A stretch of DNA of 64,000 nucleotides from assembly GCA_964404445.1 (NCBI GenBank), contig CAYOJW010000002.1, forward strand, positions 434,001-498,000, given 5' to 3'. Numbering within the stretch: position 1 is the stretch's first letter; each line of letters opens with the position of its first letter. Below, piece by piece: positions 33,445 through 43,121 of this stretch. Under the pieces are notes generated by a model, which made no database searches, was not told where the DNA came from, and saw only the letters and a list, made by a program, of their open reading frames with translations. The DNA comes from UBA2336 sp964404445 (GTDB taxonomy: Bacteria > Bacteroidota > Bacteroidia > Cytophagales > Cyclobacteriaceae). Both the position numbers and the translations under genes were made by a program.

Positions 33445-34761
33445 CTAATCTTTCGTGAGTGCAATTAGTTTGCGGTTATACTTTCGGATAATTTTTAACG
33501 TGCTTTTATCAGCCGAAAAGACAGCATTTAAGCCTTGAGCTTCCATGTACGGGTCGCCCACGTAGTTTTCGGCCTTCATGGGTAATACAATGTTTTCTAC
33601 CGGAATACCAAACCCGCCCCACGCCCAGAAGTTAGCACCGGCTATTGGTTTGCCCTGCCGTGCCTGCCCGTACAGGTGTTGGAATATGGTGGCATAATAC
33701 GCATCACGAATAGTTGTTTTTGTGCCGGGTGCGTATTGGTTGGCATCGCGGTCGATACCGAACTCTTCCACCACCAAAGGTTTATTCATTTTTACAGCCA
33801 GGTCGATATGAAGCTGTACATGATCGACTGCATTTTGGGTTGCCTGTTTAATGGTTTCTTTGGGACGGGCTGCATCAAACCAACTCCAGTTTTTCGCCCA
33901 TACATGCAAGGTTAAATAATCGATGTTTTCAGAGGCATGGCTGTTCTCGTAATATGAAAGGTTTTGAATGCTTCCCATCATGCCTTCGTTACCGGAAGAA
34001 ACCAAGTGTTGCGCATCGAGCGATTTAATGTATGCGGCCGTGGCATCAATCCATGCCGTAAAAGCTGCCACGTATTGCTCACCGTGGGCACCGTCTAAAC
34101 CCGGGCGCGGCTCGTTGCCCAACTGCCAGGCCATAATGGTAGGATCATTTTTATACGTTATGTTGTTAATGGTGTTTACGCGGTTAACAACATGGGTAAT
34201 GCATTGCCGATAAATTTTTTGTGCTTCCTCATTTTCATAAAACAGTGATGACAGTTTCATTTCTCTTTCCCATTTCCGTTGCGGATCGAATGGTACTGCG
34301 GCTGCACGTTCCGGGTCGGCCCACACCGTATATTGCCCCATGCCGCCCGACCAGTTCCAGTAATTATTGAGATAAACCACGGCTTTCATATCGCGCTTGC
34401 GCATTTCGGCCAATAAAAAATCAAGCCCTTCCAGCAAATCTTCGTTATAAACACCGGGTTGGGTTTGCGTGGCTAATCGCAAGTGATTATCAAACTCCGA
34501 AAGTTCAGAAGCTCCCAACACGCGCAGGTTGGTGATGCCTTCTTTTTTTAGAAAATCAAGCTCACGGATTAACCGTTCTCGCCCTCCTGCTATTTTTGAT
34601 GAACCGAGGTAACAACCATACCACATATTGGTGCCAATAAAATAGTAAGGCTTGTTGTTCAGTTTAAACGTTCCGTCCGAAACCGTAACAAAACCCGGTT
34701 GCCCCTGCGCGGTTAGCAACGCAACTGCGCATATCACTATACAAATTGTTAGCTGTTTCAT
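33445..34761 (-). CDS. GH5_7-type endo-beta-1,4-mannanase
   Basis: A 438-residue secreted enzyme with a signal peptide (hydrophobic residues 4-18). Subfamily-7-like features are visible: FIGTNMWYG at the barrel start, NLRVLGASE, the acid/base Glu in WQLGNEPRPG, and the nucleophile Glu in VVEEFGIDRD. GH5_7 enzymes cut internal beta-1,4 linkages of mannan. The start is 23 bases downstream (in coding direction) of the epimerase gene at 34766, while the HTCS gene follows it, so it is part of the central operon. Confidence 0.88.
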   Translation of the reverse strand: MKQLTICIVICAVALLTAQGQPGFVTVSDGTFKLNNKPYYFIGTNMWYGCYLGSSKIAGGRERLIRELDFLKKEGITNLRVLGASELSEFDNHLRLATQTQPGVYNEDLLEGLDFLLAEMRKRDMKAVVYLNNYWNWSGGMGQYTVWADPERAAAVPFDPQRKWEREMKLSSLFYENEEAQKIYRQCITHVVNRVNTINNITYKNDPTIMAWQLGNEPRPGLDGAHGEQYVAAFTAWIDATAAYIKSLDAQHLVSSGNEGMMGSIQNLSYYENSHASENIDYLTLHVWAKNWSWFDAARPKETIKQATQNAVDHVQLHIDLAVKMNKPLVVEEFGIDRDANQYAPGTKTTIRDAYYATIFQHLYGQARQGKPIAGANFWAWGGFGIPVENIVLPMKAENYVGDPYMEAQGLNAVFSADKSTLKIIRKYNRKLIALTKD

Positions 34762-34765
34762 TGTA

Positions 34766-35989
34766 CTACACGTTATACAGGGTAAACCTTCTGATAATTT
34801 CCATACAAGCCCGGCCGTTGTGGTACGGGCATTTCCAGGGGCCGGCTTTGTCTTCGCTGCGCACTACACTTAAATCGGCTTTTAACCGCCAGTGCCATTC
34901 GCCTTTATCGTCAAGCATATTATGGCATACAAACTGCCAAAGCGTTGCAGCCCGTTCGAGATACGTTAACCGACCTGTTACCTGCCACGCATTTACAAAA
35001 CCCACTAATGCTTCGGCCTGCGGCCACCAGTGCATATCGGTATCGATTTTTCCATTACCGTGGATTTCGTTAATAAGCGCTCCGGCTTCATTCAAACCCT
35101 CTGCGATTACGGTATCGGTAATGGCAACTGCAAGTGCCTGCGTTTGCGAAATCAAATCGGCATCGTCTAACACTTCGGCAGCTTCCTGCAACAGCCACCC
35201 CGCTTCAATATCGTGACCAAACGAAATGGCCGATGATTTGACATTCCAGTGTTCGTCAAAAAATAATGTTAAATGATGGTTAGGTGCAACGATTTTATTA
35301 ATAAATAATCCGATAAGATTTTTTAGCTGATGCCTGAGGTGTGCATCTTCCCAGCAACGGTACAGATTGGTATAAGCCTCTAACACATGAAGGTGTGTAT
35401 TCATGGTTTTCTTTTCGTTTGCATCTTTATCACTCAACCGCAAATCGTCCAGCAACTTCCACTCCCGGTCGAATGCTTCGAAGTACCCGTTTTCGTGGCG
35501 ATCGTAGCTATGTTTTTCCAACAGTTTAAATAACTCGATGGCGAGATTCAGTGCTTCGCGTTGCCGGAAAGCCAGATAATATTCACTGAGTGCATATATA
35601 CCAAATGCCTGTGCATACACCTGTTTTTTGGTTTGTGTTGGGTTACCGCGATAGTCAAGCATCCAGTACAATCCGCCATGATCGTGGTCTAAAAAATTTT
35701 CAGTAATATACTGGTACGCACGGTGCGCCATTTCAACGCATTGTTTTTTTAACACGTTATCTTTCACTGTATGTGAAGCCTGTGAGAACGTCCACAAAAT
35801 GCGGGTATTCAGAATAACGCCTTTGTCGGATTTCTCAACCAGATTATTAAACCCATCAATACGGCCGTGAAAGCCTCCATGCTGATGATCGACCATGTTA
35901 ATCCAATACGGCAAAATATTTCCTTGCAACTCTTGCTGAAGCGCATCTTTAAGCGCTGTTGTTAATGTCGTTGTTTGTTGTTCAACCAT
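34766..35989 (-). CDS. mannobiose/cellobiose 2-epimerase (AGE family)
   Basis: A 407-residue cytoplasmic (alpha/alpha)6-barrel epimerase with no signal peptide. Family signs include NTRILWTFSQA, GGLYWMLDYRGNP, the SFGHDIEAGWLL His motif and the C-terminal KCPYHNGRACMEI. It converts beta-1,4-mannobiose to mannosyl-glucose, the step that feeds the GH130 phosphorylase, with which its gene overlaps by 8 bases. Cellobiose is the other known substrate of the family; the context favours mannobiose. Confidence 0.93.
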   Translation of the reverse strand: MVEQQTTTLTTALKDALQQELQGNILPYWINMVDHQHGGFHGRIDGFNNLVEKSDKGVILNTRILWTFSQASHTVKDNVLKKQCVEMAHRAYQYITENFLDHDHGGLYWMLDYRGNPTQTKKQVYAQAFGIYALSEYYLAFRQREALNLAIELFKLLEKHSYDRHENGYFEAFDREWKLLDDLRLSDKDANEKKTMNTHLHVLEAYTNLYRCWEDAHLRHQLKNLIGLFINKIVAPNHHLTLFFDEHWNVKSSAISFGHDIEAGWLLQEAAEVLDDADLISQTQALAVAITDTVIAEGLNEAGALINEIHGNGKIDTDMHWWPQAEALVGFVNAWQVTGRLTYLERAATLWQFVCHNMLDDKGEWHWRLKADLSVVRSEDKAGPWKCPYHNGRACMEIIRRFTLYNV

Positions 35990-37181
35990 TCAGGTTCGTT
36001 TTTATCCACTGAAGATTATCCTCGATCAATTTGTTACGCTGCCGAACGCTGGCTACCGAACGTAAGCCATCTTCGGGTGTGTTCATGCAATAGTCCACTA
36101 ACGTATCAATAGTTGAGGTAGCCACGTGCAGACGTGTGTCCGATGAGGCATAATAAATAAACACATCGTTGCCACGCACAACCCAGCCGTTTGAAAACAC
36201 CACGTTCGACACATCGCCCACGCGCTCTTCGCCTTCGGGCGCTAAAAAATGACCGGCTGGTTTATAAATTACTTTTGACGGATCGGCCAGGTCGGTCATA
36301 AACATATACAGCACATAGCGCAGCCCCGCAGCCGTGTTGCGCACTCCGTGCGCGAGGTGAAGCCAGCCCTGCAGTGTTTTGATCGGTGCAGGGCCTTGTC
36401 CGTTTTTAACTTCCTTAATCGTATGATAGATTTTTGGCTCGATGATTATTTCGTGATCAATCACGGGGTTTTCCATCGAATCGCAATAGCCCCAGCCAAT
36501 GCCTCCTCCCTTACCGGCATCGATAAAGCCATCCTGCGGACGGGTATATAATGCATACTTTCCGTTGATAAACTCGGGGTGCAGCACTACGTTACGCTGC
36601 TGGCCGCCATGCGTAACCAAATCGGGCAACCGTTGCCAGTGTTCCAAATCTTTAGTACGCACAATACCGCATTGTGCCGTTGCTGCCGACTGATCAAAAT
36701 CTTTTGCGGTGCGATCTCTGCGTTCGGTACAAAACAATCCGTAAATCCAGCCGTCTTCGTGCTTTACTAAGCGCATATCATATACATTCGTATCAGGGTC
36801 GGAAGTTTCGGGCAATTCGATAGGGAAATCGCGGAAGCGAAAATTATCAATACCATTTTCGCTTTCGGCCAACGCAAAAAACGATTTACGATCGTTACCT
36901 TCTACACGCACCACAACAACAATTTTTCCGTTCCACTCCATCGCGCCAGCGTTAAAGGTTGCATTCACACCGATGCGTTCGAGCAAAAACGGATTTGTTT
37001 CCGCGTTAAGATCGTAACGCCAAAACACCGGAGTATGGGCAGCCGTAACCACCGGATACTGGTAACGCACAAAAATTCCATTGCCATTGGTAACCGGTTT
37101 ATTGGGGCGTTGCAGCAACGTTTCGTGTTGCTGAAAAAGTGTTTTTACGTTCGAGAGGTGTTGGGAATGCGTAGTTGACAT
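35982..37181 (-). CDS. mgp: GH130 4-O-beta-D-mannosyl-D-glucose phosphorylase
   Basis: A 399-residue cytoplasmic enzyme very similar in sequence to the characterised Bacteroides fragilis phosphorylase: TAAHTPVFWRYDL, the strand LVRVEG-like VVVRVEGNDRKS, NVYDMRLVKHEDGWIYG, HLAHGVRNTAAGLRYVLY and YYASSDTRLHVATS. It phosphorolyses mannosyl-glucose to alpha-mannose 1-phosphate and glucose, giving an energy-saving end step for mannobiose. It is encoded between the symporter and the epimerase and overlaps the latter, as in known beta-mannan loci. Confidence 0.95.
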   Translation of the reverse strand: MSTTHSQHLSNVKTLFQQHETLLQRPNKPVTNGNGIFVRYQYPVVTAAHTPVFWRYDLNAETNPFLLERIGVNATFNAGAMEWNGKIVVVVRVEGNDRKSFFALAESENGIDNFRFRDFPIELPETSDPDTNVYDMRLVKHEDGWIYGLFCTERRDRTAKDFDQSAATAQCGIVRTKDLEHWQRLPDLVTHGGQQRNVVLHPEFINGKYALYTRPQDGFIDAGKGGGIGWGYCDSMENPVIDHEIIIEPKIYHTIKEVKNGQGPAPIKTLQGWLHLAHGVRNTAAGLRYVLYMFMTDLADPSKVIYKPAGHFLAPEGEERVGDVSNVVFSNGWVVRGNDVFIYYASSDTRLHVATSTIDTLVDYCMNTPEDGLRSVASVRQRNKLIEDNLQWIKTNLNG

Positions 37182-37201
37182 AATTGTTATACCAAATAAT
37201 T

Positions 37202-39073
37202 TCAGTTAGCTGTTTGTGGTGCCGGTTGTGATGTTACATCATCCTCCTGCTTCAGTTTGTCGTACCAGTTCTTTTTCAGGATGTAGGTCGTAACCAGCAA
37301 AATCCCGATGCTGCTCAACAATGGCATATTCTCACGAATGATGATATATACCGGGATTACCGTGAGGCATACCTGCCATACAATGCCAACCACCACGTTA
37401 ACCATATCGCGTTTAAAATTTTTATTTTCTATAAACTTCGGGTCTTGCGCTACCACTTTTTCGTGAACCGGTTTCCAAAAGCCCCACGGGCGCACGGTTT
37501 TATAAAAGTGAATCAATACGGCTTCTTCGGTTGGCGGAGCGGCATACGTGCCCGCGATACATCCTATCACTGATGCTAATAGCGTGAGCGGGAAATAATA
37601 CAACGGCAATACATCGGGGAATACAAACGGAAACACCATCGAAGCGATAATGCCACCGGCCATGCCCCAGAAATACCCGTGACCGTTAAAACGCCACCAA
37701 TGCCACTTCAACACGTTCGATGCGATGTAACCGCCATACAATGCCGACACAATCCATTGAATCACACTGTTGATGTCCATTACATACAACCCGATCAGCG
37801 TACTGAGGACAACCATCACCAACGAAATCAAATAGCTGTAATTGATCAACTGTTTCGGATTGGCTTTCGGGTTAATGTATTTCAAATAAATATCGTTGAT
37901 CAGGTAGGCCGGGGCGGCATTTACCGTTGAGGCGAACGTTGATTTGAACGCGGCCAGCAATCCGGCAATTAACATTCCTTTTAATCCGATCGGTATAAAT
38001 TCGTTGATGGCTAACGGCAACACACGCTCGAAATCAAAATTATTTCCTTCGGCTAAAAACTCGGTACGCAGAAATACAATCGCCAGCACGGTAAAACCCG
38101 TAATCATTAAATACCGTGGAAACAACAGCACGAGCGAAACAAACCCGCTCATCTTTGCAGCTTCGGATGGTGATTTAGTTGCCAGGATTTTCTGCATGTC
38201 GTAATTCGGGGCCGGGCCTGCCATACTGGCGAAGATGCCTTTGAAGAGCATCATCATAAAGAAAATGGTGAACAGCGAAAACCCGTCTTGTGCAATTTTA
38301 TCATTGGCAGCGGGGATGAGATTTGACCAGTCAAGACCAAGACCCCATCCGAATGAAAGCTCATTCCAGCCGTTAGGCACTAAATTCATCAGCGTTTCGC
38401 GATCAACATGGTTCATGGCGATTATGCCGATAGCGAAACAGCATATCGTCATAATAATAAACTGAAACACATCTGTCCATACGATGGACATCATCCCGCC
38501 CAGGATCACATAAAGTGTAACAATGGCTACCATCACAATGCCGTAAAACGTAGCGGCATTTTCGGGTGTTAAAAAACCACCGAGGTAAGGCGATACCGAT
38601 GTCCACGGAATAAAGGCTTCCATGAATTTACCAACTCCGATAAATCCGTAGCTTAAAAAACCTAATGCACTCAAAATAGCAAATGCAACAACAACAATGT
38701 GCGAAAGCGTAGCCCCGTTTCCATTGCCAAACCGGGTGCGAATCCATTCGGCTCCCGTAAGAACATTTGATCTTCTGAGCCAGGCCGAGAGATATACCAT
38801 TAATACAATCTGGTTAAACACCGGCCAAAGCCACGGGATCCAAACACTTTTTACACCATAGATAAAGAGTAGCGTTACCATCCACATGGTTCCGGAAATA
38901 TCGAACATACCCGAGGCGTTCGACAGCCCAAGCATATACCACGGCAAGGTGTTGCCTCCCAAAAAATAAGTTTTGATATTTTTTGAAGCGCGCTTCTTCA
39001 TCACAAAACCGATGATGATTACGGCCGCGAGGTAAACCAATATAATGGAGAGATCGACTGCGTGTAAAATCAT
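37202..39073 (-). CDS. sodium:solute symporter (SSS family), likely manno-oligosaccharide importer
   Basis: A 623-residue integral membrane protein with about 13-15 helices and the SSS signature visible as GGNTLPWYMLGLSNASGMFDISGTMW-like opening, and AGLLAAFKSTFASTVNAAPAYLINDIYLKY near residue 375. It imports sugar with sodium across the inner membrane. Its position between the GH26 mannanase and the phosphorylase suggests mannobiose or a short oligosaccharide as cargo; many Bacteroides loci use an MFS carrier here instead. The C-terminal ~80 residues extend beyond the usual core. It overlaps the GH26 gene by 4 bases. Confidence 0.9.
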   Translation of the reverse strand: MILHAVDLSIILVYLAAVIIIGFVMKKRASKNIKTYFLGGNTLPWYMLGLSNASGMFDISGTMWMVTLLFIYGVKSVWIPWLWPVFNQIVLMVYLSAWLRRSNVLTGAEWIRTRFGNGNGATLSHIVVVAFAILSALGFLSYGFIGVGKFMEAFIPWTSVSPYLGGFLTPENAATFYGIVMVAIVTLYVILGGMMSIVWTDVFQFIIMTICCFAIGIIAMNHVDRETLMNLVPNGWNELSFGWGLGLDWSNLIPAANDKIAQDGFSLFTIFFMMMLFKGIFASMAGPAPNYDMQKILATKSPSEAAKMSGFVSLVLLFPRYLMITGFTVLAIVFLRTEFLAEGNNFDFERVLPLAINEFIPIGLKGMLIAGLLAAFKSTFASTVNAAPAYLINDIYLKYINPKANPKQLINYSYLISLVMVVLSTLIGLYVMDINSVIQWIVSALYGGYIASNVLKWHWWRFNGHGYFWGMAGGIIASMVFPFVFPDVLPLYYFPLTLLASVIGCIAGTYAAPPTEEAVLIHFYKTVRPWGFWKPVHEKVVAQDPKFIENKNFKRDMVNVVVGIVWQVCLTVIPVYIIIRENMPLLSSIGILLVTTYILKKNWYDKLKQEDDVTSQPAPQTAN

Positions 39074-40230
39074 TTCGTTAGCGACTGGCCGGTTTGATAC
39101 ACGTTTTTAATATCTCTTCCGAAGAGCGTAAAGTCATCGTTATAGAACTTAACGAAATCGTTCGCTGACGGATGATAGGGGTATGGTGCGTAATGATGTT
39201 TGGTGTTAGCATTACGCCACACCATAACGTAGGCGAGCTTAATGTTACGGTTTGCCTTTAGCGGTTCGAGAATAACTTCGGTAAACCAGTTTGGATTGGT
39301 AACGCCTTCCAGACCGGTTTCGGTAAAGGCGGCAACTTTATTTTTTTCGTGGGCAATATCCGAAACAACAGTAAGCGATTGAATCAGCTCGGCCTGTTGC
39401 TGTTCTTTCGGTTTTTTATTCCAGGCAATGCCAACATCCATGTAGTTATCAAAGCCGATAACATCAACATAATCATCGCCAGGATAGCCATAAAGGTAAG
39501 ATGCTCTCGCATCGTTCAAATCCAACCGGCTGCGGTCAGGCGAAAATGCGTACAATGCGTGGTGAATGTTTTTACCATTCTTCAGGTAATCAATTGTAAA
39601 TTTCCATAAGGCAATGTATTCAGCCTCGGTACATAAACCTCTACCCCACCAAAACCAGTTGCCGTTATGCTCATGCCACGGACGAAAAATTACAGGGATA
39701 AGCGTATCGCCCGATTTTAGATCGTTCAGAAATGCCGCTACGCGATCGAGGCGTGTTTTAAATGCTTCGTGATCTTTACCGCCCGGTAAAATATGGTGTA
39801 TTGTTCGCGTAGTGTCCCACGAATTTCCTCCGCTGGTTGAATTATCGACATGCCACGAAATGGTATTGATACCTCCGCGTTCATACGCCTCACGAATCCA
39901 TTGTTTGATATTTGAAAAATAAACACTATCGATGTTGTGTTCGTTTCCTTCTTTGCCAATGTCCCAGCCATACACGGCAGGGTAATCGCCACACACATCT
40001 TTCACATCCGATCTACCGGGAACGGCATACCAGTTAATACCATAGGCGACATCTTCCTGATGCCCGAACATTATTCCTGTTTCGGATATTTTTTTCAGGT
40101 TTACATACAATGCCTGCGTTTCAGGTGTGGCCTGTTTATCGATGGGTGAATCTTTTACCGGTTCGCAACCCATCAGCCATACACCTGCCAGTATCACTCT
40201 TATATATATAGCGTATTTCCTCATCGTCAT
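39070..40230 (-). CDS. GH26 beta-mannanase lipoprotein
   Basis: A 386-residue GH26 enzyme with a lipoprotein signal (LMGC, Cys near residue 21). Motifs: GHQEDVAYGINW near the start, SWHVDNSTSGG, the acid/base Glu in FRPWHEHNGNWFWWG and the nucleophile in AFTETGLEG. It hydrolyses beta-1,4-mannan. The two GH26 enzymes are commonly split between a surface endo-enzyme and a periplasmic mannobiose-releasing enzyme; which this is cannot be read directly. Its lipobox suggests membrane anchoring. Its stop overlaps the symporter start (ATGA). Confidence 0.93.
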   Translation of the reverse strand: MTMRKYAIYIRVILAGVWLMGCEPVKDSPIDKQATPETQALYVNLKKISETGIMFGHQEDVAYGINWYAVPGRSDVKDVCGDYPAVYGWDIGKEGNEHNIDSVYFSNIKQWIREAYERGGINTISWHVDNSTSGGNSWDTTRTIHHILPGGKDHEAFKTRLDRVAAFLNDLKSGDTLIPVIFRPWHEHNGNWFWWGRGLCTEAEYIALWKFTIDYLKNGKNIHHALYAFSPDRSRLDLNDARASYLYGYPGDDYVDVIGFDNYMDVGIAWNKKPKEQQQAELIQSLTVVSDIAHEKNKVAAFTETGLEGVTNPNWFTEVILEPLKANRNIKLAYVMVWRNANTKHHYAPYPYHPSANDFVKFYNDDFTLFGRDIKNVYQTGQSLTK

Positions 40231-40236
40231 TACACG

Positions 40237-41631
40237 TTAATACACAATCAGTTTTTGCGTACTTGTTTTATTCCTGTTGCGGACAATCATCACATATACC
40301 CCGGCAACATTGAGCGCATCTGAACGGATCAGGGTTTTGCGCTCTTTTAAATCGGTACGATACACAACCTTACCCGTACCGGTTACAATACTCAGGCTGG
40401 TTTTACCGGTAATATTTTTTAATTCGACTGTTACTTCACCACGTGCGGGAACCGGGTAAACAACAAAATCGGGATGCTGTTGTGTTTCCTGCGATGACAA
40501 CACCACCATAGGCTCGTACATATTCTGACCCTTGTCGCTGAACATGATGTGTTCTGAATTTTTAAAATTGATAAAACTTTGCTTGGCAACAGATGTGCTG
40601 CCCGTGTGTGGCACATACGGGTACGACCAACTTGAATTGATCCACGTAAGCGCCCACGCAATTTTAAGCGACTTGCCCGATGGATCGTTTACGATGGCCG
40701 GCAACACGGTATCATTCCAATAGCGGGCAGCCTGATCGCCATTATCGGTACGGTTACCGGTTTCGCTCAGCACGGCAATTTTGTTATGCGCTTGTGCGTA
40801 ATCAACAATGGCTCCCATGTAGCTCCGAAAATTGCTTGCCGTAATCTCATACATATCCAACCCCAATACATCCACATAGGCATCACCGGGATAATAATTT
40901 GAAATAACCGTACTATTTACCGGGCTGTTGGGCGACCAGCAAAACAACACGCTGTTGGTATGGGCTTTCATGTAATCAACCGTAAGCTGGTACAGCTTTC
41001 TGTAATCGGCCGGTGTAAACTCCGAACAGGCCGCGCCCCACCAAAACCAGTTGCCATTCATTTCATGGAACGGACGGAACACAATGGGGATAACCTCATC
41101 GTCAACCACTAACTCGTTATTGATAATATCGATTGCCTTATCTAACTCACCATAAAACCAGGTAAGGTCACCGTTGGTATCATCCTCATTGGCAATTTTT
41201 TTGGCAAGACCGGCAGGCGAACCGCTACATTGATAAGAGGCTGTGTTCCGCGCACTGATATGCCAGTCGAACGTGATCACAAAACCCTGTTGGTATGCCC
41301 ACTTTACCGCTTCGCGATGATACCCTCGTTCGGTTGCATTCTTCTCAATATAATAATGAAAGTCCGAACCGAGCACCATGGGGTACGCCCCGGTAACCAC
41401 ATGGCTGTCGGAGTAGGTTTTATCGCCATGCGCACTGCCCGAACTGTATTTAAAACTATTGAAAAACTCCTGCCCAAAAAGTAAGTAGCTGCTGTTTTGA
41501 ACGATCTTCAGGTTATTGTATAACGTTAGCGTTTTTTCGGTGAGGTCGTTGTCCACCTGCGCTGTGGCCGAAAAGAAAATTGGCTGAAGAAAACATATCG
41601 TTATGAAAAGTGCGTAAGGTCTTATTATCAT
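40237..41631 (-). CDS. GH26 beta-mannanase with type IX secretion tail
   Basis: A 464-residue enzyme with signal peptide (cut near ATAQ, residue 22-26), a GH26 catalytic domain (LFGQEFFNSF, DWHISARNT, FRPFHEMNGNWFWWG with the acid/base Glu, LSETGNR with the nucleophile) and a ~75-residue C-terminal sorting domain beginning near HPDFVVYPVPA and ending KLIVY. The tail targets the protein to the type IX secretion system, hence to the cell surface or outside. It probably performs the first endo-cut on polymeric mannan. The six-base gap to the second GH26 gene shows co-transcription. Confidence 0.93.
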   Translation of the reverse strand: MIIRPYALFITICFLQPIFFSATAQVDNDLTEKTLTLYNNLKIVQNSSYLLFGQEFFNSFKYSSGSAHGDKTYSDSHVVTGAYPMVLGSDFHYYIEKNATERGYHREAVKWAYQQGFVITFDWHISARNTASYQCSGSPAGLAKKIANEDDTNGDLTWFYGELDKAIDIINNELVVDDEVIPIVFRPFHEMNGNWFWWGAACSEFTPADYRKLYQLTVDYMKAHTNSVLFCWSPNSPVNSTVISNYYPGDAYVDVLGLDMYEITASNFRSYMGAIVDYAQAHNKIAVLSETGNRTDNGDQAARYWNDTVLPAIVNDPSGKSLKIAWALTWINSSWSYPYVPHTGSTSVAKQSFINFKNSEHIMFSDKGQNMYEPMVVLSSQETQQHPDFVVYPVPARGEVTVELKNITGKTSLSIVTGTGKVVYRTDLKERKTLIRSDALNVAGVYVMIVRNRNKTSTQKLIVY

Positions 41632-41641
41632 CGTTAACAGG

Positions 41642-43066
41642 TTAAATATCCAACACCACGGTAGTAATGGTTTTAGCCGGAAGCGTAATGGATTTAGTGG
41701 GCGATGTTACCGGCACTTCACTATAATAGCTGCCGCCTTCTTTGCTTTGTACCACACGCATAGCCGTGGCGGTTTTCCCGGTAGCCACAAAATGCGTTTT
41801 GGCAGATGCCGAACCACTGTTCACTACAATAATAGTAAGCTTCTTATTGTCGGCACTTACAAATGCTGAAGTTACCAGCGAAGAAGCCGGTACGGTTGCC
41901 GTTGTGGTTTCTACCCGGTGATACCCGGCATCCACATTTTTTGAGAAGTGTTTGATGAGGTGATAGTAAGGCGTAACGTTATAAGGCGCGGTTGTGCCGG
42001 AGGTCATGCTGATCATGCCGGCATCTTCGCCCGAAGTTGGCGCAGCCCACATCAGTTTCCAGTAAATGTAACCGGAAGCATTGGCATGAATCAATGCGTT
42101 TTGAATGAACAATGCCGTGTTAAACCACGAAACATTATCGGAAAACTCGGTCATAATGTTGGGTTTGGTAGAAAAACCGCCAACGTTTTTCATCGCGGCA
42201 ACGATAGTGGCTTCGCTTGTGCCTGCGTTGATGTTATACGGATGCCATGCATATACAGCGCAGTTTGCATTGTCTTTCAATACATTGGCGAATGATAAAA
42301 ACGTTGAAATATCCTGCGACTCAGGCCCCATCATCACGGGTACGTGCGCACGGTCCTTTATTTTATCATGCACTTTGTTAAAGGCTGTATTATAACCGGG
42401 CAGTGTGCCGGTTTCATTGATCGCCCACTGGCAGGTTGTCCAGCCTGCGTTGGTGTAGGTAGGTTCGTTTTGAATGCTGATGTAATCCGGATCGAACGGC
42501 ACGTGATCGAGAACATCGTTCCAGTATTCGGCAAATTCATCGTACATAAAAGCGCCATCGTTTTTTTTAAGTGTGCCCTGGCGCAAATGGTTATTGCTCT
42601 TAAGCACAGCAGGCGGCCCCCACGAACTAAGCAAAATTTTAATATTTGGATTGCGTGCCTTCGCCAGAGTGTATAACTGGTTGGTAGCATCCCATTGCGG
42701 CTTTGCATAATCGTTATCGGCTGTGCTGCCGATGTTGCTCACTTCTTTATTATCGGGATAGTCGTTAGGATAATACCAGTTTTTAAACCGGATAATATCG
42801 ATGCCCAGATCGGTAAACATCAGGTCGGCTATTTCATTCAGTTTAGTGTTGTCGGTTAACCAGTTGCTATACCAGCTAAGAGCACCGCCAAAACCTACCA
42901 TTTCCTGTTTCTTGTTGGTTACATCAATGGTAATGGCTACGCTGTCGGGCGGAGCGGTTACCGTTGGCGTTACCGGGTCTTCGCCACCGCACGAGAGCAA
43001 CGCAACAACAAAAAGGCAACAGAATACATTTATAATTTTCTTTACTACACCTGTTATCTTATACAT
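41642..43066 (-). CDS. GH30-like secreted glycoside hydrolase
   Basis: A clan-A hydrolase with a lipoprotein signal (LLSC, Cys about residue 26 when started here). Seen: MVGFGGALSWYS, SSWGPPAVLKSNN, the acid/base Glu in YISIQNEPTY and the nucleophile in NIMTEFSDN, and a C-terminal beta-sandwich. These match GH30 (subfamily 8-like). Known GH30 enzymes act on xylan or beta-1,6-glucan; a mannan-linked role is inferred from context. The frame opens at a TTG at 43123, inside the terminator of the preceding operon, so the ATG at 43066 (or 43090) is preferred. Confidence 0.75.
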   Translation of the reverse strand: MYKITGVVKKIINVFCCLFVVALLSCGGEDPVTPTVTAPPDSVAITIDVTNKKQEMVGFGGALSWYSNWLTDNTKLNEIADLMFTDLGIDIIRFKNWYYPNDYPDNKEVSNIGSTADNDYAKPQWDATNQLYTLAKARNPNIKILLSSWGPPAVLKSNNHLRQGTLKKNDGAFMYDEFAEYWNDVLDHVPFDPDYISIQNEPTYTNAGWTTCQWAINETGTLPGYNTAFNKVHDKIKDRAHVPVMMGPESQDISTFLSFANVLKDNANCAVYAWHPYNINAGTSEATIVAAMKNVGGFSTKPNIMTEFSDNVSWFNTALFIQNALIHANASGYIYWKLMWAAPTSGEDAGMISMTSGTTAPYNVTPYYHLIKHFSKNVDAGYHRVETTTATVPASSLVTSAFVSADNKKLTIIVVNSGSASAKTHFVATGKTATAMRVVQSKEGGSYYSEVPVTSPTKSITLPAKTITTVVLDI

Positions 43067-43121
43067 TTTTTTCAACTTCAAAGTATGCATGATGGGTTTT
43101 GTTCGTTCACATTCAACTGAC

